Below the pieces are notes generated by a model that made no database searches, was not told the DNA's origin, and saw only the letters and a program-made list of their open reading frames with translations. This document shows, piece by piece, positions 8,604-17,398 of a DNA stretch of 64,000 bases. The DNA comes from an uncultured bacterium (lineage in GTDB: Bacteria; Bacillota; Negativicutes; Acidaminococcales; Acidaminococcaceae). Position 1 is the stretch's first letter. The number at the start of each line of letters is the position of its first letter. The stretch spans positions 1-64,000 of the forward strand of contig CAJMQS010000006.1 in assembly GCA_905215645.1 (NCBI GenBank). Direction: 5' to 3'. The translations under genes and the position numbers were made by a program.

Positions 8604-9998
8604 ATGGATGAACAGAAAGAGAACCATTCTGTAGAAGCAAAACAGGAAGAACTGGAAGAACGGGTGGAGAATGAACTGATTTCCGCCCTGAACCGCAAAG
8701 ACAAAGAGGCCGTCCTGAAGCTGGTGGAAGATTCCCACCCCATCGACCTGGCCTATGCCCTGGAAGAAGCCAGCGACAGCGACATCGTGTTCCTGGCTGC
8801 CATCCTGCCGGATCAGCAGATGGCCGAGATCATCGAACAGGCCGATGACGAGCTCCAGGTCCGGATCATGAAGCTGTTCGATCTGAACAAGATCATCCGG
8901 ATCTTCCAGCACATGTCCAAAGACGATATCGTGGATATCCTGGGGGATATGCCTGCCAACCGGCGGAAGGAACTGGTCAAGCTGATGAAGACCAGCGACC
9001 AGGAAGTGATCCGGAACCTGTTGGGCTATGGGGAAAGCACAGCCGGCGGGATCATGACCACCGAATACATTTCCATGCGCAGCTCCCTGACGGTGAGCCA
9101 GGCCCTGGAAAAGGTGAAGGAAATCGCGCCCAAGACAGAAGAAATCAATATCCTCTATGTGCTCAATGAAAAGAAGCAGCTGGTGGGGACCGTATCCCTC
9201 CGGGAGCTTCTGGTGGCCAAGAATTATGATACCTTGAACGATATCATGGAAGACAACGTGATCTCCGTGGAACCGGAAGCAGACCAGGAAGACGTTGCCC
9301 GTCTGGTATCCAAATACGACCTCCATGCCATCCCTGTGGTGAACAAGCGGAAGGGCATGCTGGGGATCATTACCGTAGACGATATCATCGATGTCATCGA
9401 AGAAGAGAACACCGAAGATATGCTGAAAATGGGCGGTGTCAGCAAGGAAGAGGATGTGGACAGCACGGTGCTGGAAAGCGTGAAGCTCCGGCTCCCCTGG
9501 CTCTTGATCAACCTGGTGACGGCGTTCCTGGCTTTCTCGGTGGTCTCCCTGTTCGAAGATACCATCAGCCAGGTTGTGGCCCTGGCCGCCGCCATGCCCA
9601 TCGTGGCCGGCATGGGAGGCAATGCAGGGACTCAGACCCTGGCCGTGGTGGTCCGTGGCATCGCTTTGGGAGACATCAAACTCCACGGCAATGGGGTACG
9701 GATCCTCCGAGGCATCGCTGTGGGCTTCATCGACGGCCTGGTGAACGGGGTGATCGCCGGGGCCGTGATTGTGTGGATGAACCACAACCTGGCCCTGGGA
9801 CTCATCATCCTGGTGGCCATGATCTGCAACCTGATGATCGCGGCCTTGGTGGGCTTCTTGGTGCCGGTGATCCTGAAAGCCCTGAACTACGACCCTGCCG
9901 TGGCCTCCAGCATCTTCATCACCACATTCACCGATGTGTGCGGGTTCTTCATCTTCCTGGGCCTGGCTAAAGTATTTCTGCCATATTTGTTACAATAA
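8604..9998 (+). CDS. mgtE: Magnesium transporter MgtE
   Basis: About 464 residues with the full MgtE layout. There is an N-domain of helical repeats (about 20-130, with HPIDLAYALEEASDSD), paired CBS domains (about 135-255; MTTEYISMRSSLTVSQALE and DVARLVSKYDLHAIPVVN), and five membrane helices ending in the pore signature GMGGNAGTQTLAVVVRG and FTDVCGFFIFLGLA. It forms homodimeric Mg2+ channels gated by cytosolic Mg2+. I prefer the ATG at 8604, which has GGGGAGAG about 8 nt upstream; an in-frame ATG at 8586 is also possible. I see no M-box riboswitch in the short upstream gap. Confidence 0.95.
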   Translation: MDEQKENHSVEAKQEELEERVENELISALNRKDKEAVLKLVEDSHPIDLAYALEEASDSDIVFLAAILPDQQMAEIIEQADDELQVRIMKLFDLNKIIRIFQHMSKDDIVDILGDMPANRRKELVKLMKTSDQEVIRNLLGYGESTAGGIMTTEYISMRSSLTVSQALEKVKEIAPKTEEINILYVLNEKKQLVGTVSLRELLVAKNYDTLNDIMEDNVISVEPEADQEDVARLVSKYDLHAIPVVNKRKGMLGIITVDDIIDVIEEENTEDMLKMGGVSKEEDVDSTVLESVKLRLPWLLINLVTAFLAFSVVSLFEDTISQVVALAAAMPIVAGMGGNAGTQTLAVVVRGIALGDIKLHGNGVRILRGIAVGFIDGLVNGVIAGAVIVWMNHNLALGLIILVAMICNLMIAALVGFLVPVILKALNYDPAVASSIFITTFTDVCGFFIFLGLAKVFLPYLLQ

Positions 9999-10039
9999 TG
10001 GACCTATAAAAAAGTTTTTCCTAAAAAATGAAAATTTCC

Positions 10040-10076
10040 TTGACAAGATGCCCTTATCCTCGTAAGATAAGGGCAT
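10040..10076 (+). promoter_or_regulatory. Promoter for the T-box leader, overlapped by a perfect inverted repeat
   Basis: TTGACA (10040-10045), a 17-bp spacer and TAAGAT (10063-10068) form a near-consensus promoter. The arms ATGCCCTTATC (10048-10058) and GATAAGGGCAT (10066-10076) are a perfect 11-bp inverted repeat across the spacer and -10. The repeat could be an operator or the mgtE terminator (it is followed by GCTTTTC). Confidence 0.6.
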
Positions 10077-10104
10077 GCTTTTCAAGGAAAGGCAAATAAA
10101 CTCC

Positions 10105-10370
10105 ATAAACAAATCTGATGATGGGAAAGAGTACTTTCTGGATGCGTGCCTCCAGAGAGCCGGTGGATGGTGTGAACCGGCGGCCTGGCCGAAAGGAAAA
10201 TCCTCCCGGAAGAGACGGGCTGAAGCAAAATTAAGTCCGGACGGCTGTTCCCCGTTAGTGGAAACGCGTATGTTGGTACGTTGCAGAGTGCTCTCAGGCT
10301 GCAAGGCTTGGGGGAAAATGGGTGGTATCGCGGAGCTGGCTCCGTCCCTTTTGGGGACGGGGCTTTTTTG
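10105..10370 (+). promoter_or_regulatory. T-box riboswitch leader, probable Ile specifier
   Basis: Canonical T-box features occur in order. Stem I opens with GATGATGGGAAAGAGTA (10117-10133), and the AGAGAG bulge is at 10154-10159. The specifier-loop GAA at 10196-10198 is followed by A and then ATC (10200-10202), read here as an isoleucine codon. The T-box sequence TGGGTGGTATCGCGG is at 10319-10333. A terminator follows, with arms around GCTCCGTCCC and GGGACGGGGC plus a T6 run (about 10339-10369). Uncharged tRNA should stabilise the antiterminator and turn on the downstream transporter. The leader itself is certain; the Ile assignment comes from hand alignment and is less so. Confidence 0.88.
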
Positions 10371-10397
10371 TTTCCGGAAAAAGAAAGGATGAGGAAA

Positions 10398-11408
10398 ATG
10401 GATTTGAAGAAAGTATGCGGATTGATCGGCAAGTATTTCGGCGTCATCGCTGTGGTGTTCCTGGGTATCGGGCTCTTCGCGCCCCACGCCTTTGCCTGGG
10501 TGCTGGGGAAGGCCTATGGGGTCTCCATCCTCAGTGTGATGCTGGGGATCATCATGTTCGGCATGGGGATGACCACCAGCCTCCACGATTTCGCTCTGGT
10601 GCTGAAGCAGCCTAAGAACATCTTCTTCGGGGTCTGTGCCCAGTATTTCGTCATGCCCGGCCTGGCCTTCCTGCTGTCCAAGGCCTTCCATCTGGATCCG
10701 GCCCTGACGGTGGGAGTGGTACTGGTGGGCACCTGTCCGGGAGGCACTTCCTCCAACGTGATCACCTTCATGAGCCATGGGGATGTGCCCTTCTCCGTGA
10801 CCATGACCAGCTGCTCCACGGTGCTGAGCCCCATCATGACGCCTCTCTTGACTTACTTGCTGGTGGGCAAGCAGATCTCCTTTGATCCGGTGGGGATGTT
10901 CGTTTCCATCCTCCAGATCGTGTTCGTGCCCATCGGCGTGGGCCTGGCGGTGAAGAACTTCTTCCCCAAGTTCGCCAAAGAAGCGGTGGATTACCTGCCC
11001 GCCGTTTCCAGCCTGGTGATCAGCTTCCTGATCGCCGGGATCATCGGGGCCAGCCGGAACGCCATCTTGAACAGTGCCGGCCTGATCCTCCTGGTGGTGA
11101 TGCTCCACAATGTGCTGGGCTACCTGCTGGGCTTTGCCATCGGGAAACTCACTGGCATGAGCTGGAAACAGATGGTGGCCCTGTCCATCGAAGTAGGGAT
11201 GCAGAATTCCGGTCTGGCCACCGGCCTGGCCAAGGCCCATTTCGCCTCCATGCCTATGGCCGGTGTCCCGGGAGCTATCTTCAGCGCCTGGCACAACATC
11301 TCCGGCGCCGTCCTGGCCTACCTGTACACCAATTATCTGAATGAACGGTTCGATTCTCAGTACGAAGAAGAAAGGGAACTGAAACCGGCCATGGTGAGAG
11401 CGAAATAA
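10398..11408 (+). CDS. Bile acid:sodium symporter (BASS) family transporter
   Basis: 336 residues with about ten hydrophobic helices and BASS-family blocks: MFGMGMTTSLHDF, VGTCPGGTSSNVITFMSHGD, and ALSIEVGMQNSGLATGLAKAHF with the sodium-site crossing region. BASS proteins carry organic anions; several bacterial and plant members move keto acids such as pyruvate, 2-keto acids or ketopantoate. The T-box leader with a likely Ile specifier makes uptake of a branched-chain 2-keto acid or related precursor a reasonable inference. Start: ATG at 10398, with AAAGG 9 nt upstream; an ATG at 10389 is less well placed. A strong convergent terminator follows. Confidence 0.88.
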   Translation: MDLKKVCGLIGKYFGVIAVVFLGIGLFAPHAFAWVLGKAYGVSILSVMLGIIMFGMGMTTSLHDFALVLKQPKNIFFGVCAQYFVMPGLAFLLSKAFHLDPALTVGVVLVGTCPGGTSSNVITFMSHGDVPFSVTMTSCSTVLSPIMTPLLTYLLVGKQISFDPVGMFVSILQIVFVPIGVGLAVKNFFPKFAKEAVDYLPAVSSLVISFLIAGIIGASRNAILNSAGLILLVVMLHNVLGYLLGFAIGKLTGMSWKQMVALSIEVGMQNSGLATGLAKAHFASMPMAGVPGAIFSAWHNISGAVLAYLYTNYLNERFDSQYEEERELKPAMVRAK

Positions 11409-11410
11409 AA

Positions 11411-11462
11411 AAGGGGTTGTTGCACGTGTGTGGTTTTCACACGTGCAACAACCCCTTCTTTT
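11411..11462. terminator. Bidirectional terminator between the BASS gene and sstT
   Basis: The arms AAGGGGTTGTTGCACGTGTG (11411-11430) and its exact complement (11438-11457) form a 20-bp perfect stem with a 7-nt loop, flanked by A and T runs. It separates two convergent genes. It belongs to the same GTTGCACGTG hairpin family as 46061-46103. Confidence 0.85.
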
Positions 11463-12723
11463 AATCTTCCTCTTCAATCTCCTTCGGCACCATATCTTCT
11501 GTCTTCAGGGTCCCCAGCTTGGCCCGTTTGGCGTATTCGGCGGTGGCGGTGAAGAGGACGTCGCTGCTGCTGTTGAGAGCCGTTTCGCAGGCGTCTTCGA
11601 TGATGCTGATGATAAAGCCCACGCCCACCACCTGCATGGCGATGTCATTGCTGATCCCAAAAGAAGCACAGGCTACGGGGATCAGCAGCAGGGAACCGCC
11701 GGCCACTCCGGAAGCCCCGCAGGCCCCCACGGTGGAAACGATGCACAGCAGGAGGGCCGTAGGCAGGTCCACAGCTACCCCCAGGGTATGGGCGGCGGCC
11801 AGGCTCAGAACAGAAATGGTGATGGAAGCCCCGGCCATGTTGATGGTGGCCCCCAGAGGAATGGAGATGGTGTAGGTATCCGGGTTCAGTCCCAGCCGTT
11901 TGCACAGATCCAGGTTCACCGGGATGTTAGCGGCGGAACTGCGGGTGAAGAAAGCATAGATGCCGCTTTCTTTCAGGGTGGCCCAGACCAGGGGATAGGG
12001 GTTCTTATGGACATTCAGGTACACGATGGCCGGATTCATCACCAAAGCCACCAGGAAGTAGGAACCCAGCAGCACTCCCAGCAGGCTGAAATAGGAAATC
12101 AGGGCGGAAAGGCCGCTGGCGCTGATGGACTGGGTCACCAGGCCCATGATCCCCAAGGGAGCGAAGTGGATTACCCAGGTGACCACTTTGGTGATGCCGG
12201 CAGACAGGTCTTCCAGTACATGCTTGGTTTCCGGGCTGGCGGCTTTGTGGAGGGCCAGGCCGATGATCACCGCCCAGGCCAGGATGCCGATGTAGTTGGC
12301 GGTGAGGATGGCGTTCAGGGGATTGTCCACGATGTTCAGCACCAGGTTGTGGACCACTTCCGCGATGCCGCTGGGAGGATTCACTTTAGCGTTGCCCAGC
12401 TGGAGCATCAGTGTCTGGGGAAACAGGAAGGACAGGGTCACTCCCACGATGGATGCGGCGAAAGTGCCAATCACATAGAGGGTGATGATGGGTTTCATCT
12501 GGGTATCGCCCCCTTCTTTCCGCTGGACCATGGCGTTCATCACTAGGATAAATACCAGGAGCGGGGCAACTCCCTTCAGGGCTTTGACGAACAGATCCCC
12601 GAAGATGCTGACCACAGGCACGGCGCCGGGCAGGAATACGGCAAGCAGGATGCCGATCACCAGGCCTACGGCAATCTGGTTGATCAAAGGGATTTTACGG
12701 ATGGTACGGATCAGAGAGTTCAT
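11461..12723 (-). CDS. sstT: Serine/threonine:sodium symporter SstT
   Basis: 420 residues of the dicarboxylate/amino acid:cation symporter (DAACS) family. It is closest to SstT by the start IPLINQIAVGLVIGILLAV, the re-entrant loop FFTRSSAANIPVNL, SIPLGATINMAGASITI, and the C-terminal GACGASGVAGGSLLLIPVAC. It imports L-serine and L-threonine with Na+, which suits an amino-acid fermenter. Eight transmembrane helices and two re-entrant hairpins are expected. It is transcribed divergently from trpS across a 209-nt gap with a perfect inverted repeat. Its AAAGGAAG site lies just upstream of the ATG. Confidence 0.93.
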   Translation of the reverse strand: MNSLIRTIRKIPLINQIAVGLVIGILLAVFLPGAVPVVSIFGDLFVKALKGVAPLLVFILVMNAMVQRKEGGDTQMKPIITLYVIGTFAASIVGVTLSFLFPQTLMLQLGNAKVNPPSGIAEVVHNLVLNIVDNPLNAILTANYIGILAWAVIIGLALHKAASPETKHVLEDLSAGITKVVTWVIHFAPLGIMGLVTQSISASGLSALISYFSLLGVLLGSYFLVALVMNPAIVYLNVHKNPYPLVWATLKESGIYAFFTRSSAANIPVNLDLCKRLGLNPDTYTISIPLGATINMAGASITISVLSLAAAHTLGVAVDLPTALLLCIVSTVGACGASGVAGGSLLLIPVACASFGISNDIAMQVVGVGFIISIIEDACETALNSSSDVLFTATAEYAKRAKLGTLKTEDMVPKEIEEED

Positions 12724-12798
12724 AAAAGACTTCCTTTCTAAAGCAGAAAATAGCAGGAACTAAGATCAAATCAACGGCTTTAAGTATATAGAATTCAC

Positions 12799-12822
12799 GG
12801 AAAAAACACAAGTGTTTTTTCC
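12799..12822. promoter_or_regulatory. Perfect 11-bp inverted repeat between sstT and trpS
   Basis: The arms GGAAAAAACAC and GTGTTTTTTCC are separated by AA. It lies about 75 nt upstream of sstT and 23 nt upstream of the trpS -35. It could be a protein-binding operator; a bidirectional terminator is less likely between divergent starts. Confidence 0.5.
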
Positions 12823-12844
12823 AGATGCACTTTTCCTGGAAGGG

Positions 12845-12873
12845 TTGAAGAAAAACACCATTCATAGTATATT
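12845..12873 (+). promoter_or_regulatory. Candidate trpS promoter
   Basis: TTGAAG (12845-12850), a 17-bp spacer, and TATATT (12868-12873), about 60 nt upstream of the trpS start. There is no T-box motif in this short leader. Confidence 0.5.
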
Positions 12874-12932
12874 TATAAGAAGTGCACCAGATTTTTCCAA
12901 TCTGTAACAATCGTAGAAGGCGAGGTATCACT

Positions 12933-13994
12933 ATGTCAAAGATCATTCTGACCGGGGACCGTCCCACGGGACATCTCCATGTAGGCCATTTTGTAGGTTC
13001 CCTCCAGGAACGGGTCCTGCTCCAAAATAGCGGGACCTTCGATGAAATCTATTTCATGATCGCCGATGCCCAGGCGCTGACGGACAATGCGGAGAACCCG
13101 GAAAAAGTCCGGCAGAACGTGCTCCAGGTGGCCCTGGATTACCTGGGGGTGGGGATCGATCCCCAGAAAGCCACCATCTTCATCCAGAGCCTGATCCCGG
13201 AACTTTTTGAACTGTCTACCTATTATATGGACCTGGTCACCGTGGCCCGGGTGCAGCGGAACCCCACCGTCAAGGCGGAGATCCAGCAAAAGAACTTCGA
13301 AGCCAGCGTGCCCCTGGGCTTTTTCTGCTATCCAGTGAGCCAGGCTGCAGATATCACCGCCTTCCATGCCACCCATGTGCCGGTAGGGGAAGACCAGAAA
13401 CCCATGTTGGAACAGTGCCGGGAAATCGTCCACAAGTTCAACAGCGTCTATGGGGAAACCCTGACGGAACCGGATATCGTGCTGCCTTCCAACAAAGCCT
13501 GCCTGCGTCTGCCCGGGCTGGACGGGAAAGCCAAGATGTCCAAATCCCTGGGCAACTGCATCTACCTGTCTGACGATGCAGATACCATCCAGAAAAAGGT
13601 TATGAGCATGTACACCGACCCCACCCACATCCAGGTCAGCGACCCGGGCCATGTGGAAGGGAACCCGGTATTCACCTATCTGGATGCCTTCAGCCGGCCG
13701 GAACATTTCGCCGCTTTCCTGCCGGAATACGCCAATCTGGATGAACTGAAGGCCCACTACCAGCGGGGCGGCCTGGGCGATATGAAGATCAAACGCTTCC
13801 TGAACGAAGTGCTCCAGTCCGTCCTGAAGCCCATCCGGGAACGCCGGGAATATTGGGAAGCCCGGAAGCCGGAAGTGGTGGAAATCTTGAAGGCAGGCAC
13901 CGCTCGGGCCGAAGCCAAAGCGGCCCAGACCCTTGCAGAAGTCCGCGCCGCCATGAAGATCAACTACTTTGAAAACGACAACTTGCTGAAATAA
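12933..13994 (+). CDS. trpS: Tryptophanyl-tRNA synthetase
   Basis: 353 residues, a class I aminoacyl-tRNA synthetase charging tRNA-Trp. The HIGH-type motif is TGHLHVGH (residues about 11-18) and the KMSKS motif appears as KMSKS in [12 protein letters not shown]. The specificity region [25 protein letters not shown] is typical of TrpRS. The start is the ATG at 12933 after a GAAGGCGAGG site; an upstream in-frame start would place unrelated residues before the catalytic fold. Its length equals that of typical bacterial TrpRS plus about 20 residues. Confidence 0.96.
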   Translation: MSKIILTGDRPTGHLHVGHFVGSLQERVLLQNSGTFDEIYFMIADAQALTDNAENPEKVRQNVLQVALDYLGVGIDPQKATIFIQSLIPELFELSTYYMDLVTVARVQRNPTVKAEIQQKNFEASVPLGFFCYPVSQAADITAFHATHVPVGEDQKPMLEQCREIVHKFNSVYGETLTEPDIVLPSNKACLRLPGLDGKAKMSKSLGNCIYLSDDADTIQKKVMSMYTDPTHIQVSDPGHVEGNPVFTYLDAFSRPEHFAAFLPEYANLDELKAHYQRGGLGDMKIKRFLNEVLQSVLKPIRERREYWEARKPEVVEILKAGTARAEAKAAQTLAEVRAAMKINYFENDNLLK

Positions 13995-14007
13995 AGGGAG
14001 TGATTCC

Positions 14008-15366
14008 TTGGGCAAGAATTCCACGAAGGATATGACCCAGGGCGGCATCTTCAGCCATCTGTTCTGGTTTGCCCTGCCCCTCCTTTTCGGGAATCTGTTC
14101 CAGCAGCTGTACAATGCAGTGGATTCGGTGGTGGTGGGGAATTTCGTAGGGTCCGCCGCCCTGGGCGGGGTGACTTCCGTCATGCCCTGCATCAATACCC
14201 TGGTGGGCTTCTTCATGGGGCTGAGCACCGGGGCCAGCGTGGTGATCGCTCAGTATTTCGGGGCGAAGTTGGGACCGGAACTGCGCCGGGCGGTCCACAC
14301 CTCTCTGGTGGGGACCTTCCTCCTTTCCCTGGTATTCATGGCCTTGGGCTGGGCCATCACTCCATTCCTGGTGAAAAGCATGCAGACGGCGCCTACGGTG
14401 GCACCCCATTCCATCACCTACTTGCGGATCTACTTCGCCGGCATCACCGGCCTGATGATCTACAACATGGGGTCCGCCATTCTGCGGGCGGTGGGGGATT
14501 CCAAACGGCCGCTGTATTTCCTGGCCCTGACCTCCTGCTTGAATGTAGCCCTGGATCTGTATTTCGTCATCGGGCTCCGCTGGGGAGTGGCGGGGGTGGC
14601 CTATGCCACCATCCTGAGTCAGTTCGTTTCGGCAGTGCTGGTGCTGGTGGTCCTTTTCCGCAGCCGGGAAATCTATTCTCTCACCTGGCGGGAAATGCGC
14701 CTGGACCGGACCATGCTGAAACGGATCGTAAACGTGGGGCTGCCGGCGGGGATCCAGATGGCCCTGACGGCCTTTTCCAATATTTTCGTCCAGTCCTATG
14801 TGAATGCCTTCGGGGCGGATTATACCGCCGGGTGGGGCATCTACATCCGGATGGATATGTTCGTGATCATGCCCATGCAGAGCATCGCCCTGGCCATCAC
14901 CACCTTCACCGGCCAGAATGCCGGGGCTGGGAAGGCAGAACGGATCCACAAAGGCATCCGGGTGGCCATGACCATGGCATTTGCGGCTACCACCTGCCTG
15001 GTGATTCCAGAATTTTTCCTGGCGCCCCATATCGTGCGGCTGTTCAATCAGGAACCGGGAGTGGTGGAAAAAGGCGTGCTCTTCATCCGCTGCGTGTGCC
15101 TGTTCGATATCTTTGCCTGCATGAACCAGATCCTGGCCGGGATGCTCCGGGGTATCGGGGATGCCCGGGCCCCTATGGTGATCATGCTCTTTTCCTTTGT
15201 GCTGTTCCGGCAGCTGTATCTGTTGGTGGTGAGCCATCTGACCCCCAGCATCATCCCCATCGCCCTGGGCTATCCCATGGGCTGGATGATGTGCAACCTG
15301 CTCCAGTGGATCTATTACCATAAGAGCGGATGGGAGAAACGGATCGTGAAGCTGGAGAGCGCCTGA
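14008..15366 (+). CDS. MATE family multidrug/cation efflux transporter
   Basis: 452 residues with twelve hydrophobic helices and MATE-family blocks in each half: LPLLFGNLFQQLYNAVDSVVVG near the N-terminus and GLPAGIQMALTAFSNIFVQS at the start of the second half. MATE proteins expel cationic drugs or metabolites using Na+ or H+ gradients. The start appears to be TTG at 14008, with AAGGGAG 7 nt upstream, 13 nt after the trpS stop, so it may be co-transcribed with trpS. The substrate is unknown. Confidence 0.92.
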   Translation: MGKNSTKDMTQGGIFSHLFWFALPLLFGNLFQQLYNAVDSVVVGNFVGSAALGGVTSVMPCINTLVGFFMGLSTGASVVIAQYFGAKLGPELRRAVHTSLVGTFLLSLVFMALGWAITPFLVKSMQTAPTVAPHSITYLRIYFAGITGLMIYNMGSAILRAVGDSKRPLYFLALTSCLNVALDLYFVIGLRWGVAGVAYATILSQFVSAVLVLVVLFRSREIYSLTWREMRLDRTMLKRIVNVGLPAGIQMALTAFSNIFVQSYVNAFGADYTAGWGIYIRMDMFVIMPMQSIALAITTFTGQNAGAGKAERIHKGIRVAMTMAFAATTCLVIPEFFLAPHIVRLFNQEPGVVEKGVLFIRCVCLFDIFACMNQILAGMLRGIGDARAPMVIMLFSFVLFRQLYLLVVSHLTPSIIPIALGYPMGWMMCNLLQWIYYHKSGWEKRIVKLESA

Positions 15367-15414
15367 GTGAAAACAGAGTGCTAGATGGATTTATTCCTGA
15401 AGGAGGAATGTTCG

Positions 15415-16023
15415 ATGAACCGTAGATGGATCGGACTGCTGCTGGCTGGAGTGACGGCTTTGGGCCTCTTCACCGGCTGCGGCAGCGAAAAGAAAGGGGC
15501 GCCGGCAGCCCAAGAGAAGGCACCGGCTGCGGCCCAGGCCAAAGGGCCCCTGACCCTGGAATATACCTATAATAAAAAAGAAGGCATGGCCTCCAACCAG
15601 ATGGCCGCCTGGATTGAGGATAAGGATGGGAAATTGATCCGGACCCTGTTCGCTACCAAATTCACTGCCCAGGGCGGCTACAAGAAGCGGGAACAAGCCC
15701 TGCCGGTGTGGGTGAAGAAATCCGGCCTGGCCCAGCTGGACAAGGCTAAAGTGGATGCCTTGACGAAAGCTACCCCCCAATCCGGCAAAGTGACCGCAGC
15801 TTGGGACGGCAAAGATGACAGCGGCAAGACCGTCCCCGACGGCACCTACAGACTGGTGCTGGAAGCTACCCTGTACATGGACAGCGATGCCCTCTATACC
15901 GGCACCTTCCAGAAAGGCGGGAAGGAACAGACCCTGGATATGAAAGAAAGCCTGACCAAAGAACCGGAAAAGAAAGAGAACAAAGACCTGATCACCGGGG
16001 TGAAAGCGGTGTATCGGCCGTAA
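15415..16023 (+). CDS. Lipoprotein with FlgD-like / DUF2271-type fold
   Basis: 202 residues. The signal peptide ends in the lipobox LFTGC (Cys22), followed by an Ala/Pro-rich linker to about residue 45. The remainder resembles predicted periplasmic DUF2271 proteins: MAAWIEDKDGKLIRTLFATKF, VKKSGLAQ, then an FlgD-type Ig strand region AAWDGKDDSGKTVPDGTYRLVLE. In other bacteria this family sits near flavin-transfer or thiamine-lipoprotein genes; no such neighbour is visible here. The start ATG at 15415 has AAGGAGG 9 nt upstream. The function is not known. Confidence 0.75.
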   Translation: MNRRWIGLLLAGVTALGLFTGCGSEKKGAPAAQEKAPAAAQAKGPLTLEYTYNKKEGMASNQMAAWIEDKDGKLIRTLFATKFTAQGGYKKREQALPVWVKKSGLAQLDKAKVDALTKATPQSGKVTAAWDGKDDSGKTVPDGTYRLVLEATLYMDSDALYTGTFQKGGKEQTLDMKESLTKEPEKKENKDLITGVKAVYRP

Positions 16024-16028
16024 GGGGC

Positions 16029-16060
16029 AAGGAGCTGATGCGTGAACAGCAGCTCCTTTT
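16029..16060 (+). terminator. Rho-independent terminator after the lipoprotein gene
   Basis: The arms AAGGAGCTG (16029-16037) and CAGCTCCTT (16050-16058) with a 12-nt loop, ending in TTTT, begin five bases after the stop codon. Confidence 0.8.
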
Positions 16061-16082
16061 CCATAACATTTTGTAAACGAAA

Positions 16083-16157
16083 AAGTCACTTACATGATTT
16101 CCTCAAATCGGCTTCAATTGCTTTATCGAGGAAACCGTGCAGGTGATTTTTTTGTTA
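16083..16157. repeat. Imperfect inverted repeat at the edge of the AT-rich patch
   Basis: A roughly 21-bp arm beginning GTCACTTACATG and ending TTTCCTC (about 16085-16105) pairs imperfectly with GAGGAAACCGTGCAGGTGAT (about 16136-16155), followed by a T7 run. It could be a second terminator or the end of an inserted segment. I see only one copy. Confidence 0.4.
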
Positions 16158-16291
16158 TTATTACAAAAGATAGAAGAGAAAATCAGATTGGATAGGGATT
16201 AATTGTCCCAAAATCCATACAGTAATTATAGTATAATTAAATCGGGAAAAGGACAGCAGAGAAAAAAGATGAAGGGGGCAGAGAACTTGAA

Positions 16292-17362
16292 ATGATGAAG
16301 AGCGAAAAATATGATCAGCAGATAGCCGATACCTTTTCCTGTTTCTTGGGAAGTGATAAGAAGCAGGCTTTTCATACTGTCCAACAGGAGGCAAATACTC
16401 ATAATGCAGCTGCCCTCTACATCATGGGATTGTATTTCGAAGGTGGATATGGCATCGCGCCCATCGATAAAGCCTGTGCAGAAAATTTTTATCAAAAGGC
16501 GGCACAGGCAGGCGATGCCGTTGCTTCCTTACGGATGCTGGAAAATCAATCCAGGACAGATCCTTTGTTATTCAAAGAAGTTCAAATTTTAGCGTCTCAA
16601 GGAGCCAGCCATGCCCAGGACTATTTGGGATGGTGCTATTCCAGGGGAATTTTTGTTGCCGAATCACAAATCCAGGCAATCAAATGGTTCAGGCGGGGCG
16701 CCGCCCAGGGATATGCCGCTGCCCAGAACCATTTGGGGGAAATGTATATCCGCTGTATGGGGAACTACTTTTTAGAGGATGATTCTTTAGAAGAGAGAAT
16801 GAGGAAAGCGAAATGGAGAAATAAGGCACTCCTGCAATACCATCAGGCTGCCGCCCAAGAGTATGCACAGGCACAGTACAATATAGGCTGGGAACTCCTT
16901 TTGGGAAATGACCCCTTTCATTTGGAAAACACGGATCCTGCGGAATGGTTCCAAAAAGCAGCTGAACAGGGACTGGCTGAAGCCCAGGAATTCCTTGGCA
17001 TCTGTTTTTCTGACGAGGAAAATGACTTTCCGTTTGAGCAAGCGATGGAGTGGTTGGAAACAGCCGCCTTCCGAGGAGCAGCACTGGCTCAATATGCTTT
17101 GGGGGAACGGTATGAAGAGGGAGACGGATTTCCCCAATCCTATGCATCGGCAGTCTATTGGTTCCAGCAGGCGGCCTCCTAGGGAGAAGAATCTGCACAA
17201 TATCGGCTGGGAATCCTCTATGATAAAGGACTGGGAGTCCCTCAATCTGATGAAAAAGCGTTGTACTGGCTGCATAAAGCGGAGGTACTGGGATCGAGAG
17301 AGGCACACGATTATCTCATGACAAAATTACAAAATCAATTTAATTTTTCAAAGAAATTTTGA
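16292..17362 (+). pseudogene. Sel1-repeat (TPR-like) protein interrupted by an in-frame TAG
   Basis: The open frame 16292-17182 encodes 296 residues of tandem Sel1 repeats. Repeated signatures include AQDYLGWCYSRGIFVAESQ, AAQNHLGEMY, AQYNIGWEL, AEAQEFLGICF and AQYALGERYEEGDG. It stops at TAG (17180-17182) in the middle of a repeat, FQQAAS. The same frame continues without interruption to TGA at 17360-17362 for 59 codons that complete that repeat and add another (SAQYRLGILYDKGLGVPQ, YWLHKAE). The parent protein was thus about 355 residues. This is either a nonsense pseudogene, a truncated but working protein, or a read-through gene. Sel1 proteins are scaffolds for protein-protein contacts; there is no signal peptide. 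The gene is AT-richer than its neighbours. Confidence 0.8.
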
Positions 17363-17398
17363 AATGGAATTTAGTTCATTAAAAAAGGAAACATAGAT

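Noticed and set aside
12874..12932. T-box leader for trpS
   Set aside because: The leader is too short and has no TGGNACCGCG-type sequence or specifier stem.
17180..17182. TAG read as pyrrolysine or a programmed read-through signal
   Set aside because: Nothing in the window suggests a pyrrolysine system, the residue would fall in an ordinary helix of a Sel1 repeat, and a nonsense mutation is simpler.
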